Part shown: one piece after another, positions 1 through 5,428 of the stretch
Layout: each line of letters opens with the position of its first letter
Numbering within the stretch: position 1 is the first letter of the stretch
NCBI GenBank assembly: GCA_964591225.1
Contig: CAZQAO010000047.1
Span: forward strand, 1-6,792
Source: MGBC108787 sp964591225
GTDB taxonomy: Bacteria; Bacillota_I; Bacilli_A; RF39; UBA660
DNA: 6,792 nucleotides
Direction: 5' to 3'
Notes under the pieces: model-generated
Seen by the model: only the letters and a program-made list of their open reading frames with translations
What the model was told of the DNA's origin: nothing
Database searches by the model: none
Translations under genes and position numbers: made by a program

Positions 1-211
1 CTTCATTTTCCTCAGGAATAACTGTTTCCTCTTCAGGAATTATTTCGCTTTCCTCTGGTACAGTTTGTTCTGCTTCAGATTCAGCACTTGGTTCTTCTGG
101 TGTAATTGTTTCACTTTCAGGAAAAACTACATCGTTTTCTTCTGGAGTAACCATTTCTTCATCCGGTGTTACTTCATTTTCTTCAGGAATAATTGTTTCT
201 TCTTCAGGAAT
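1..211 (-). repeat. In-frame direct repeat in the PEE tract, 171-nt period
   Basis: Bases 1-40 match 172-211 at 37 of 40 positions; the offset of 171 nt equals 57 codons, so the repeat preserves the frame. Two of the three differences are third-codon-position changes and one swaps Val for Ile (ETVIPEE versus ETIIPEE). Similarity fades into general PEE low complexity beyond that. This is consistent with growth of the tract by tandem duplication, with more copies possible outside the window. Confidence 0.6.
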
Positions 212-505
212 TACTTCCTCTTCGGGAATAATTTCTTCTGTCGGAGCAATTACTTCTTCTATTTCAACAACTTTTTCGTCGATAATTGGAGTATTTACAA
301 TTGTTTGATCATCAGTTTTTGCTTCCGTTTCTACTTTCTTACTAGAAATAGCTGATTTTGTAGTATTCATTTCTTTAGCTACCACTGTATTTTCTTTTTT
401 AGTTTTAATAGCTGATACAGTATTAGCACTTACTAAACTAGCATTAGAAAGCAATGTAGATGATACTAAAATAGTAGCAGTAATTTTTTGCACATTTTTG
501 TTCAT
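1..505 (-). CDS. Secreted Glu/Pro-rich repeat surface protein, N-terminal part (C-terminus outside window)
   Basis: The frame runs from an ATG at 505-503 off the left edge, giving 168 visible residues without a stop. Residues 1-27 look like a Sec signal peptide: MNKNVQK basic start, hydrophobic ITATILVSSTLLS core, and a VSA cleavage site at 25-27 (a second A-containing site ends at 32). A Lys/Thr-rich linker follows (about 33-65). From residue 88 onward the chain is a strongly acidic low-complexity tract built on P-E-E/P-D-E units spaced about 6-9 residues apart, about eleven units in view. Such tracts commonly act as extended, negatively charged stalks on exported Gram-positive proteins; that role is inferred, and no functional domain is visible. 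The start is well supported by AGGAGG at 512-517, six bases upstream. The gene has its own promoter and leader hairpin. Whether an LPXTG or other anchor exists cannot be seen. The opposite-strand frame over 65-355 is rich in Phe/Cys/Asn and is a shadow. Confidence 0.85.
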   Translation of the reverse strand, partial: MNKNVQKITATILVSSTLLSNASLVSANTVSAIKTKKENTVVAKEMNTTKSAISSKKVETEAKTDDQTIVNTPIIDEKVVEIEEVIAPTEEIIPEEEVIPEEETIIPEENEVTPDEEMVTPEENDVVFPESETITPEEPSAESEAEQTVPEESEIIPEEETVIPEENE

Positions 506-539
506 TTTTTTCCTCCTCTTTTTATTATATTCAAAACAT

Positions 540-559
540 CAACTTTATTTAAAAAGTTG
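540..559 (-). promoter_or_regulatory. 5'-leader hairpin upstream of the PEE-repeat gene
   Basis: A perfect 7-bp inverted repeat, CAACTTT (540-546) and AAAGTTG (553-559), with a 6-nt AT loop. It lies between the predicted transcription start (about 568) and the RBS at 512-517, so it would fold in the mRNA leader. There is no T-tract right after it, so it is not a terminator. It could stabilise the 5' end or be a protein-binding palindrome; nothing identifies a ligand. Confidence 0.4.
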
Positions 560-574
560 GCTGCTTGTACTTGT

Positions 575-604
575 ATTATAATATGCTTTGAATATCTTTG
601 TAAA
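575..604 (-). promoter_or_regulatory. Sigma-A-type promoter for the PEE-repeat gene
   Basis: On the minus strand there is a -35 box TTTACA (599-604, 5 of 6 to TTGACA), an 18-bp spacer and a perfect -10 box TATAAT (575-580). The predicted start near 568 gives a leader of about 60 nt containing the 540-559 hairpin and the AGGAGG RBS. It is the strongest promoter match in the left part of the window. Confidence 0.6.
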
Positions 605-652
605 CATAAATATATACTTATTTGTATACCAAAAATTGTCAAATACATTAAA

Positions 653-924
653 TCAAAAAATTAATTTTAAATCTAACTTGACACCATTTTCTTCAAAAAT
701 AGAAGAACGAAAGCCATTAAAGCTCCAACCAAAAGGAACATTTTCATCTTGCCATAATTCAATATCTTTAAAACAAGACTGACAATTAATAGCTTCAATT
801 ATACAATAAAATTGTAAAGCTTCTTGTAAAGATAAAATTTCATGAATTCCTAAAATCAATTTAAAAGTTCTTCTTTAGTTTGTAAAAAAGCAATATAATT
901 CCGAGGAAGTTGTAATATTATCAT
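653..924 (-). CDS. Small hypothetical protein split by a -1 frameshift (pseudogene or programmed frameshift)
   Basis: Two overlapping minus-strand frames join into one plausible protein of about 90 residues. The first starts at ATG 924-922 and reads 22 codons (MIILQLPRNYIAF...EELLN) to TGA at 858-856. The second, in the -1 frame, is open from 859 to a TGA at 655-653 (68 codons, LILGIHEILSLQEAL...KLDLKLIF). The second frame alone has only a TTG start with no RBS, and an in-frame TAA seven codons above it, so it probably relies on the first. Codon use (A/T third positions; GAA, TTA, CAA) matches neighbouring genes. The join falls on T TTA AAT (865-859), a textbook -1 slippery form, but no stimulatory stem is seen 5-10 nt downstream. 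A GGGTGG 11 nt before the ATG is a weak RBS; another ATG at 931-929 is in a different frame and stops after 18 codons. I do not recognise the family. It may be a decayed gene, a sequencing indel or true recoding. Confidence 0.4.
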
Positions 925-968
925 AGTTCATAAAACCACCCTTTTATAAAGAATCTTAACATAAAAAT

Positions 969-980
969 AGAAATATTTCT
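969..980. promoter_or_regulatory. 12-bp palindrome upstream of the M18 aminopeptidase gene
   Basis: AGAAATATTTCT is a perfect palindrome 22 bp before the M18 start codon, in the gap between the divergent small gene and the peptidase. A TTAACA sequence (956-961, 5 of 6 to the -35 consensus) lies just upstream, but no -10 box stands at a normal distance from it. It could be an operator, but palindromes of this kind are not rare in AT-rich DNA. Confidence 0.2.
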
Positions 981-1001
981 CATACTATAAATGGTGAATT
1001 T

Positions 1002-2288
1002 ATGAACAATCAAGAATATAATGAAAAATTATTTTCTTTTATCGAAAAAGCTACTTGTGCTTTTACCGGTATTCAAGAAATAAAAAAGATTTTATTAGCC
1101 AATAATTATATAGAATTAGAAGAAAATAAAAATTGGCATTTAAAATTAAATAAAAATTATTTTATTACTCGTAATGATTCTTCTTTAATTGCTTTTCAAA
1201 CTAAAAAAAGTGATTCTTTTCATATTACTTGCACTCATATTGATACCCCAGGGTTTTTAATTAAACCGAAAAATGCTATTTATGAAAAAAATTATTTAAA
1301 AATAAATGTAATGCCTTATGGTGGTCTTTTAAATTATAGTTGGTTAGATGAACCATTATCAATAGCAGGAAGAGTAATCTATAAAAAAGGTAATCACCTT
1401 TATAAAGAGATTATTGATTTAAATACTCCTTTACTTTGTATTCCTAGTGTAGCTATTCACCAAAATACCAATGCTAATAAAGATTTAACTTTAAATAATC
1501 AAATTGATATGATTCCTATTATCGCTTTAAGTGAGAAAAAAGATCCTATTAAAGAATTAATTAAAAAAGAATTACATCTTACTAAAGAAGAAATATGTGA
1601 TTACGACTTATTTTTATATAATTTAACTAAACCTATTTATATTGGTATGGATCAAGAAATGATTTTAGCCCCAAGAATTGATGATTTATCTTGTGTATTT
1701 AGTGCTTTACAAGGTTTTATGCAAGGTAGCAAAACCAAAAATTTAAATATTTTTTGTACTTTTAATAGTGAAGAAATAGGATCTCTTACTAAAGATGGAG
1801 CTGATTCTTCTTTTCTTATGGATACTTTAAAACGGATTAGCAAAGATTTAAATTTAGATCTGGCGCAAATAATTAGTAATTCGACGATTTTAAGTGCTGA
1901 TAATACCCATGCTACCCACCCTAATCATCCTAATAATAGTGATATTAATAATGAAGCGTTTTTAAATGGCGGAGTAGTTATTTCTCGAGATAATTATTCA
2001 TCAACAGATAGTATTACTTCTTCGCTTTTTAAAGAAATATGTCGTAAATCTAAAGTTTGTTATCAAGATTTTGCCACGAAAAATGATATGAGTAGTGGTA
2101 GTACGCTATCGGGGATTAGTTTAAGACATGTTAGTATCGATTCTATTGATATTGGCTTAGGGCAATTAGCAATGCATGGTGCTAAAGAAATTATGGGTAG
2201 TAAGGATTCTTATTCTTTATATTTAGCATTACGAGAATTTTATAAAACCAAAATAAAAAAAGAAAAAGATCGCATTCAATTTCTTTAA
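1002..2288 (+). CDS. M18 family metallo-aminopeptidase (aspartyl-aminopeptidase type)
   Basis: This 428-residue protein, normal length for the family, should be a cytosolic di-zinc aminopeptidase removing N-terminal residues (acidic ones in many M18 enzymes) in peptide turnover. The M18 signatures appear in order: THIDTPGF with H79 and D81; PYGGLLNYSWLDEPLSIAGRV (105-125, first 20 typical of the family); P-S-V-A-I-H around 148-153; RIDDL with D227; SEEIGS with the E257/E258 pair; SADNTHATHPNHP with D300; MSSGST near 363-368; and QLAMHG with H392. By family alignment H79, D227, E258, D300 and H392 are the metal ligands and E257 the general base, all present, so it should be active. The start follows GGTGA at 993-997, which fits the AGGTGA style of neighbouring genes. 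No signal peptide or membrane segment. Its stop shares TTAA with the convergent hydrolase gene. The name apeB would be plausible, but substrate preference cannot be read from sequence. Confidence 0.95.
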   Translation: MNNQEYNEKLFSFIEKATCAFTGIQEIKKILLANNYIELEENKNWHLKLNKNYFITRNDSSLIAFQTKKSDSFHITCTHIDTPGFLIKPKNAIYEKNYLKINVMPYGGLLNYSWLDEPLSIAGRVIYKKGNHLYKEIIDLNTPLLCIPSVAIHQNTNANKDLTLNNQIDMIPIIALSEKKDPIKELIKKELHLTKEEICDYDLFLYNLTKPIYIGMDQEMILAPRIDDLSCVFSALQGFMQGSKTKNLNIFCTFNSEEIGSLTKDGADSSFLMDTLKRISKDLNLDLAQIISNSTILSADNTHATHPNHPNNSDINNEAFLNGGVVISRDNYSSTDSITSSLFKEICRKSKVCYQDFATKNDMSSGSTLSGISLRHVSIDSIDIGLGQLAMHGAKEIMGSKDSYSLYLALREFYKTKIKKEKDRIQFL

Positions 2289-3307
2289 TAAAAACTATTA
2301 GTCAAAATAAGCATAATATCTTTTATTTTTTGATAATCTTCTTTAGAAATAGGATTAATTTTTAATAGTTGGTGATAATTAATATCTAAGGGCTTTAAAG
2401 TAATTAAATCATATACTAAAGAAATTATTTCCTTTCTTTTTTCTAGAGGTATACTTTCAATATAGTGATTTAAATGGTCAATTAAAGTTTTCATTCTATT
2501 ATTAAGGGGCGATAAGTAAGCAAAATTATCATTTTGAATTACCCAACTAAATAAATCATGTTCTAAAAAACCCAGTTGATAACTAAAAATAAATTGAATA
2601 TCAGTTTCATTATAAAATAAATAACCAACGATACTAAATTTGGGAACATAAGTTTTGATTTTCTTTTGAATAGCTAAAAATTCTTTAGTTTTAAAAACTT
2701 CTTTCGGTAAACCTGGTCCATCATAATTATATACTTTTATAATTTTTTCTTGATCTTTTTTATTACAATATATTGCGGCATACATAGCGAGATTGCCGCC
2801 CTTAGAATGACCCCCTATAAAAATAGTATCCGTCGTTTTGCTACTTATTTCTTCGACATAATTCTTAGCTTCTTGTTGGGAAGGTATAACCGTTAAATAA
2901 CTTAAATTAAAATTTTCTTTCCAACCAGTAAGAGTAGCATCAGTTCCACTAAAAGCAATATATCTTTGGTTACTAGGTAAAATAAAAGTCATAGCTCCAA
3001 ATTGTTTTTCTATTTTTACATCATTTATTCTTTTATAATTAGTAACTTTAATATCTTTATAACGGGTAGTATTATAAATACTTTTTAATAGTTTCTCAGA
3101 ATGTTGATAAAATATATTATTATTTATATTAAATGGTTGATATTTTAAATATAAATCATGAATTGTTACCTCTTCATCATATTGAAGACAATCATCAAAT
3201 TTTAAATAAGCTAAAGCACAAAAAATTAAACTATCTATATTATTAAATTCTTTGGTTAATAAAGAATAATTCTGCCATTTTTTTACGTAGGAAAATAAGT
3301 TTTCCAT
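2285..3307 (-). CDS. DUF2974 / Mbeg1-like alpha/beta-hydrolase (lipase-like)
   Basis: This 340-residue protein has the features of the DUF2974 family, a lipase-class-3-like alpha/beta hydrolase group common in Firmicutes. The nucleophile elbow is GGHSKGGNLAMYAA (165-178) with the predicted catalytic Ser168. Upstream is the conserved IAFSGTD...GWKENF block (118-133), where family members usually have F-R-G-T-D; downstream are YNYDGPGL (193-200) and EHDLFSW (249-255), whose H250 is the best candidate for the catalytic His. The N-terminus, with FNNIDSLIFCALAYLKFD (21-38), is also typical. There is no signal peptide or membrane helix, so it is probably cytosolic. The substrate is unknown for the family; esterase or lipase activity is inferred from the Ser motif. 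Its start has AGGTGA at 3312-3317. It diverges from the permease-like gene with an overlapping promoter, and converges on the M18 gene with a 4-bp overlap and no clear terminator. Confidence 0.88.
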   Translation of the reverse strand: MENLFSYVKKWQNYSLLTKEFNNIDSLIFCALAYLKFDDCLQYDEEVTIHDLYLKYQPFNINNNIFYQHSEKLLKSIYNTTRYKDIKVTNYKRINDVKIEKQFGAMTFILPSNQRYIAFSGTDATLTGWKENFNLSYLTVIPSQQEAKNYVEEISSKTTDTIFIGGHSKGGNLAMYAAIYCNKKDQEKIIKVYNYDGPGLPKEVFKTKEFLAIQKKIKTYVPKFSIVGYLFYNETDIQFIFSYQLGFLEHDLFSWVIQNDNFAYLSPLNNRMKTLIDHLNHYIESIPLEKRKEIISLVYDLITLKPLDINYHQLLKINPISKEDYQKIKDIMLILTNSFY

Positions 3308-3322
3308 GATATCACCTATATT

Positions 3323-3351
3323 AAAATATGTAATGAGTAAAAATTTGACAA
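3323..3351 (-). promoter_or_regulatory. Predicted promoter for the DUF2974 gene
   Basis: Minus-strand -35 box TTGTCA (3346-3351, 5 of 6), 17-bp spacer and -10 box TATTTT (3323-3328, 4 of 6). Its -35 is the complementary half of the palindrome that also provides the -35 of the divergent gene. The start point would fall only a few bases before the AGGTGA RBS, so the leader would be very short. Confidence 0.35.
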
Positions 3352-3354
3352 ATT
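3342..3354. promoter_or_regulatory. AATTTG-A-CAAATT palindrome shared by divergent -35 boxes
   Basis: A perfect 6-bp-arm inverted repeat around A3348. Read on plus it contains TTGACA (3345-3350); read on minus it contains TTGTCA (3346-3351). The candidate -10 boxes on each side (3323-3328 and 3368-3373) sit 20-25 bp from the centre, so the layout is exactly symmetric. Polymerase could hardly occupy both at once. The palindrome could equally be a repressor site. Confidence 0.45.
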
Positions 3355-3373
3355 ATTAAAAAATAGATAGTAT
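3345..3373 (+). promoter_or_regulatory. Predicted sigma-A-type promoter for the DUF975/CmpB fusion gene
   Basis: A consensus -35 box TTGACA (3345-3350), an exact 17-bp spacer and TAGTAT (3368-3373, 4 of 6) as -10. The predicted start near 3380 leaves a leader of about 24 nt that contains GAGG at 3393-3396, seven bases before the ATG at 3404. Confidence 0.55.
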
Positions 3374-3403
3374 GAAAATAATAGTGATATTTGAGGTACA
3401 TTT

Positions 3404-4906
3404 ATGAACAAAAAACAGATGAAAAAAAAGGCGATGAAAGCATTTAAAAAAAATTATTGGCGGTGTGTTGCTGTCGCTTTTTTAGTTAGTATTTTAGGGG
3501 GATTTTATTTAATATTCCCGCATAGTTTTACCAGTCACGATACCAACTTTAATATAATGGGTGAACTATTTGAATCTATAACTCATATTTCTATTTCTAC
3601 TTATCATCCTACTAGAGGGATATTAGCTAACTTATTTAATAATATTACTGCTTCAGGTAATTTTATATTTGGGATTCTAAATTCTTTAAATCAACTCTTC
3701 TTTCATGAACATATTAAAGCAGGTATTATTATTCTTTTAGGAGCTATACTAACTTTTTTATATTGGTTTTTTATTCGTCAAGTTCTTATTGTTGGTGAAA
3801 ATCGCTTTTTCTTAGAAAATAAAAATCATTTTAAAACCCCTTGGAATCGGATATTCTTACCCTATAAAATTCATCATTTAAAAGAAATAAGTTGTACTAT
3901 GGCACGTAAAACTATCTATGAATGGCTTTGGTGGCTAACTATTATTGGTGGTATTTGGAAACATTATGCCTATGCTTTAGTTCCTTATATTATTGCTGAA
4001 AATCCAGGAATAACTGGTAAAAAAGCCATCCAACTTTCACAAGAGATGATGAAAGGTAAAAAATGGCAGTTATTCTTACTAGATTGTTCATTTCTTTTAT
4101 GGTATATCTTAGATTTATTAACTTTTCATTTATTAAGTATCGTCTTCGTAAGACCTTATCGCAAATGTTGTTTAATTGAATTTTACTTTGCTGTTAAAAA
4201 AGAAGCTAAATCTAAGCAAATTAGCAATTGTGAATTACTTTGTGATGATGCTTTATTATTAAAAAAAGCCATCTATGATGATAAAGATTTTATGTATCCT
4301 GTTACTAAAAGTAAAATAAATCTTAAAGCTAAAGATCAAACTAATTATAGTATTACTTCTTATATTTTATTATTTTTTATAGCAGCGATTATCGGATGGC
4401 TTTGGGAAGTAGGTTTTCATTTATTTCGTTATGGTTCTTTAGTTAATCGAGGAGTCTTACATGGGCCTTGGTTACCAATATATGGTTATGGGATGATTTC
4501 TCTTTTAATATTACTAAAAAAATTCCGTAATAAGCCTTTTTTAACATTTATATTAGCTATGCTTATATGTGGTGTTATCGAATATAGTACTTCCGTATAT
4601 TTAGAATATTCGAAAGGATATAGTTGGTGGGATTATGATGGTTACTTTCTAAATATTAATGGACGAGTTTGTTTAGAAGGAGTAATTGCTTTTGGTTTAG
4701 GAGGATGTGCTTTTATTTATTTCTTTGCTCCTGCTATTGAAACATTTTTAGAAAAAATAAATAAAAATGTCAAAATTATCTTATGTGTTATTTTAATTTC
4801 CGGCTTTATAATAGATTCTATTTATACCACTGATCACCCTAATTCTGGGGAAGGTATTACGAAAACCATCGAAGTAGCAATTAAAAAAGATATAGATTTT
4901 TTATAA
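3404..4906 (+). CDS. DUF975 - PF06541 (CmpB-like putative ABC transporter type IV) fusion membrane protein
   Basis: A 500-residue polytopic membrane protein made of two known modules. Residues 1-265 resemble DUF975: a Lys-rich start (MNKKQMKKKAMKAFKKNYWR), a first helix (21-38), an outside-facing insert of about 65 residues, a helix at 105-125, then the family block around 193-228 (VPYIIAENPGIT, MMKGKKWQLFLLD) and FVRPYRKC. A charged linker (266-314) follows. Residues 315-448 match PF06541, formerly DUF1113: GWLWEV (331-336), LVNRGVLHGPWLPIYGYG (346-363), IEYSTS (392-397), WWDYDGYFLNINGRVCLEG (408-426). About nine helices are expected (roughly 21-38, 105-125, 172-198, 223-250, 318-338, 356-372, 379-396, 424-442, 457-472). 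'ABC transporter' is a database label: no ATPase gene or nucleotide-binding domain is nearby, so transport is unproven. GAGG at 3393-3396 supports the start. The C-terminal codons form part of the terminator. Confidence 0.85.
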   Translation: MNKKQMKKKAMKAFKKNYWRCVAVAFLVSILGGFYLIFPHSFTSHDTNFNIMGELFESITHISISTYHPTRGILANLFNNITASGNFIFGILNSLNQLFFHEHIKAGIIILLGAILTFLYWFFIRQVLIVGENRFFLENKNHFKTPWNRIFLPYKIHHLKEISCTMARKTIYEWLWWLTIIGGIWKHYAYALVPYIIAENPGITGKKAIQLSQEMMKGKKWQLFLLDCSFLLWYILDLLTFHLLSIVFVRPYRKCCLIEFYFAVKKEAKSKQISNCELLCDDALLLKKAIYDDKDFMYPVTKSKINLKAKDQTNYSITSYILLFFIAAIIGWLWEVGFHLFRYGSLVNRGVLHGPWLPIYGYGMISLLILLKKFRNKPFLTFILAMLICGVIEYSTSVYLEYSKGYSWWDYDGYFLNINGRVCLEGVIAFGLGGCAFIYFFAPAIETFLEKINKNVKIILCVILISGFIIDSIYTTDHPNSGEGITKTIEVAIKKDIDFL

Positions 4907-4921
4907 CCTATATCTTTTTTT
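4883..4921. terminator. Bidirectional Rho-independent terminator overlapping a coding end
   Basis: Inverted repeat with 13-bp perfect arms, AAAAAAGATATAG (4883-4895) and CTATATCTTTTTT (4908-4920), around a 12-nt loop. It gives a T-tract at the end on plus (4915-4921) and another on minus (complement of 4883-4888). The left arm lies inside the last codons of the membrane-protein gene (ending 4906) and the right arm abuts the TAA of the opposing gene (4922-4920). It serves both convergent transcripts. The stem is AT-rich and therefore fairly weak. Confidence 0.75.
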
Positions 4922-5384
4922 AATCACATTGATAACCATCCGCAGTTAATGAACTAGTAAAGTCTTTATACCATATATGTAATTGGTTTCCATCCGCATC
5001 AGTTGGTATTCCTTTTTCGAATATTTGAATTAATTGGTGTTCGTTATCTTTAAATTCTATTGTTTCATTCTCTGATGCTTGGTAATCTTTTTTAATAGCA
5101 TTATATTCTTCTTCGGTGTATGGAGTTATTACTTTTTGATCATAACCTTCTATCTCGCCGGTACTATCTACATGTAGTATATAGGCATCTTCATTAGTTT
5201 CATTTACTTTTTTACAAGTAATTGTTTTTTCTAAAGATTTACAATTACAATTCTCTAATTTCTTCCCTTGATTCATAATAATTAATCCTATTAATACAAT
5301 CAGTAATAAAATGATAACTGTTACTAAGGCAATAACTATTATATTTTTATTAGCTTTTTCATTATTTTTTTCTTCTTTCTTCAT
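4920..5384 (-). CDS. Single-pass membrane-anchored hypothetical protein, second gene of the TSP1 unit
   Basis: A 154-residue protein with a short Lys/Glu/Asn-rich cytoplasmic start (1-13), one very hydrophobic helix (about 15-37, IIVIALVTVIILLLIVLIGL) and an extracytoplasmic domain of about 115 residues. The basic start and the absence of a cleavage site suggest an uncleaved signal anchor. There is no lipobox, so it is not a lipoprotein. Four cysteines (46, 48 in NCNC; 57 in TITCKKV; 153 next to the C-terminus) could form two disulfides. The ITCKK strand, the alternating hydrophobic DAYILHVDSTGEI region and the YQC end resemble small Firmicutes exported proteins of the YehR/DUF1307 style, but this likeness is loose and I assign no function. 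The start has a strong AAGGAGG at 5393-5399, eight bases away. It lies 44 bp downstream of the TSP1 protein gene on the same strand with no terminator between, so the two are probably cotranscribed. Confidence 0.8.
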   Translation of the reverse strand: MKKEEKNNEKANKNIIVIALVTVIILLLIVLIGLIIMNQGKKLENCNCKSLEKTITCKKVNETNEDAYILHVDSTGEIEGYDQKVITPYTEEEYNAIKKDYQASENETIEFKDNEHQLIQIFEKGIPTDADGNQLHIWYKDFTSSLTADGYQCD

Positions 5385-5428
5385 CTGCTACTCCTCCTTT
5401 TTATATAGATTATTTCGATAATAACTTA

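Noticed and set aside
65..355. Plus-strand reading frame of 96 codons, very rich in Phe, Asn and Cys
   Set aside because: It is the antisense of the PEE-repeat gene, which has a signal peptide, RBS and promoter. The Phe/Asn bias is just the complement of GAA-rich codons, and it has no RBS.
637..642. Perfect minus-strand TTGACA as an extra -35 box for the PEE-repeat gene
   Set aside because: No acceptable -10 box lies 16-18 bp downstream (AAGTAT, AGTATA and TAAGTA are poor). The TTTACA/TATAAT pair at 575-604 is clearly better.
588..782. Plus-strand reading frame of 64 codons
   Set aside because: No RBS is seen before the start, and it overlaps the promoter of the minus-strand gene and the better-supported minus-strand small frame.
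856..858. Reading TGA as Trp (mycoplasma code) to repair the small gene
   Set aside because: Reading through TGA in frame meets TAG two codons later, and the long genes use TGG for Trp with no internal TGA. The standard bacterial code fits.
1652..1843. Minus-strand frame inside the M18 gene
   Set aside because: It lies antisense to metal-ligand motifs of the peptidase (RIDDL, SEEIGS) and has no independent support.
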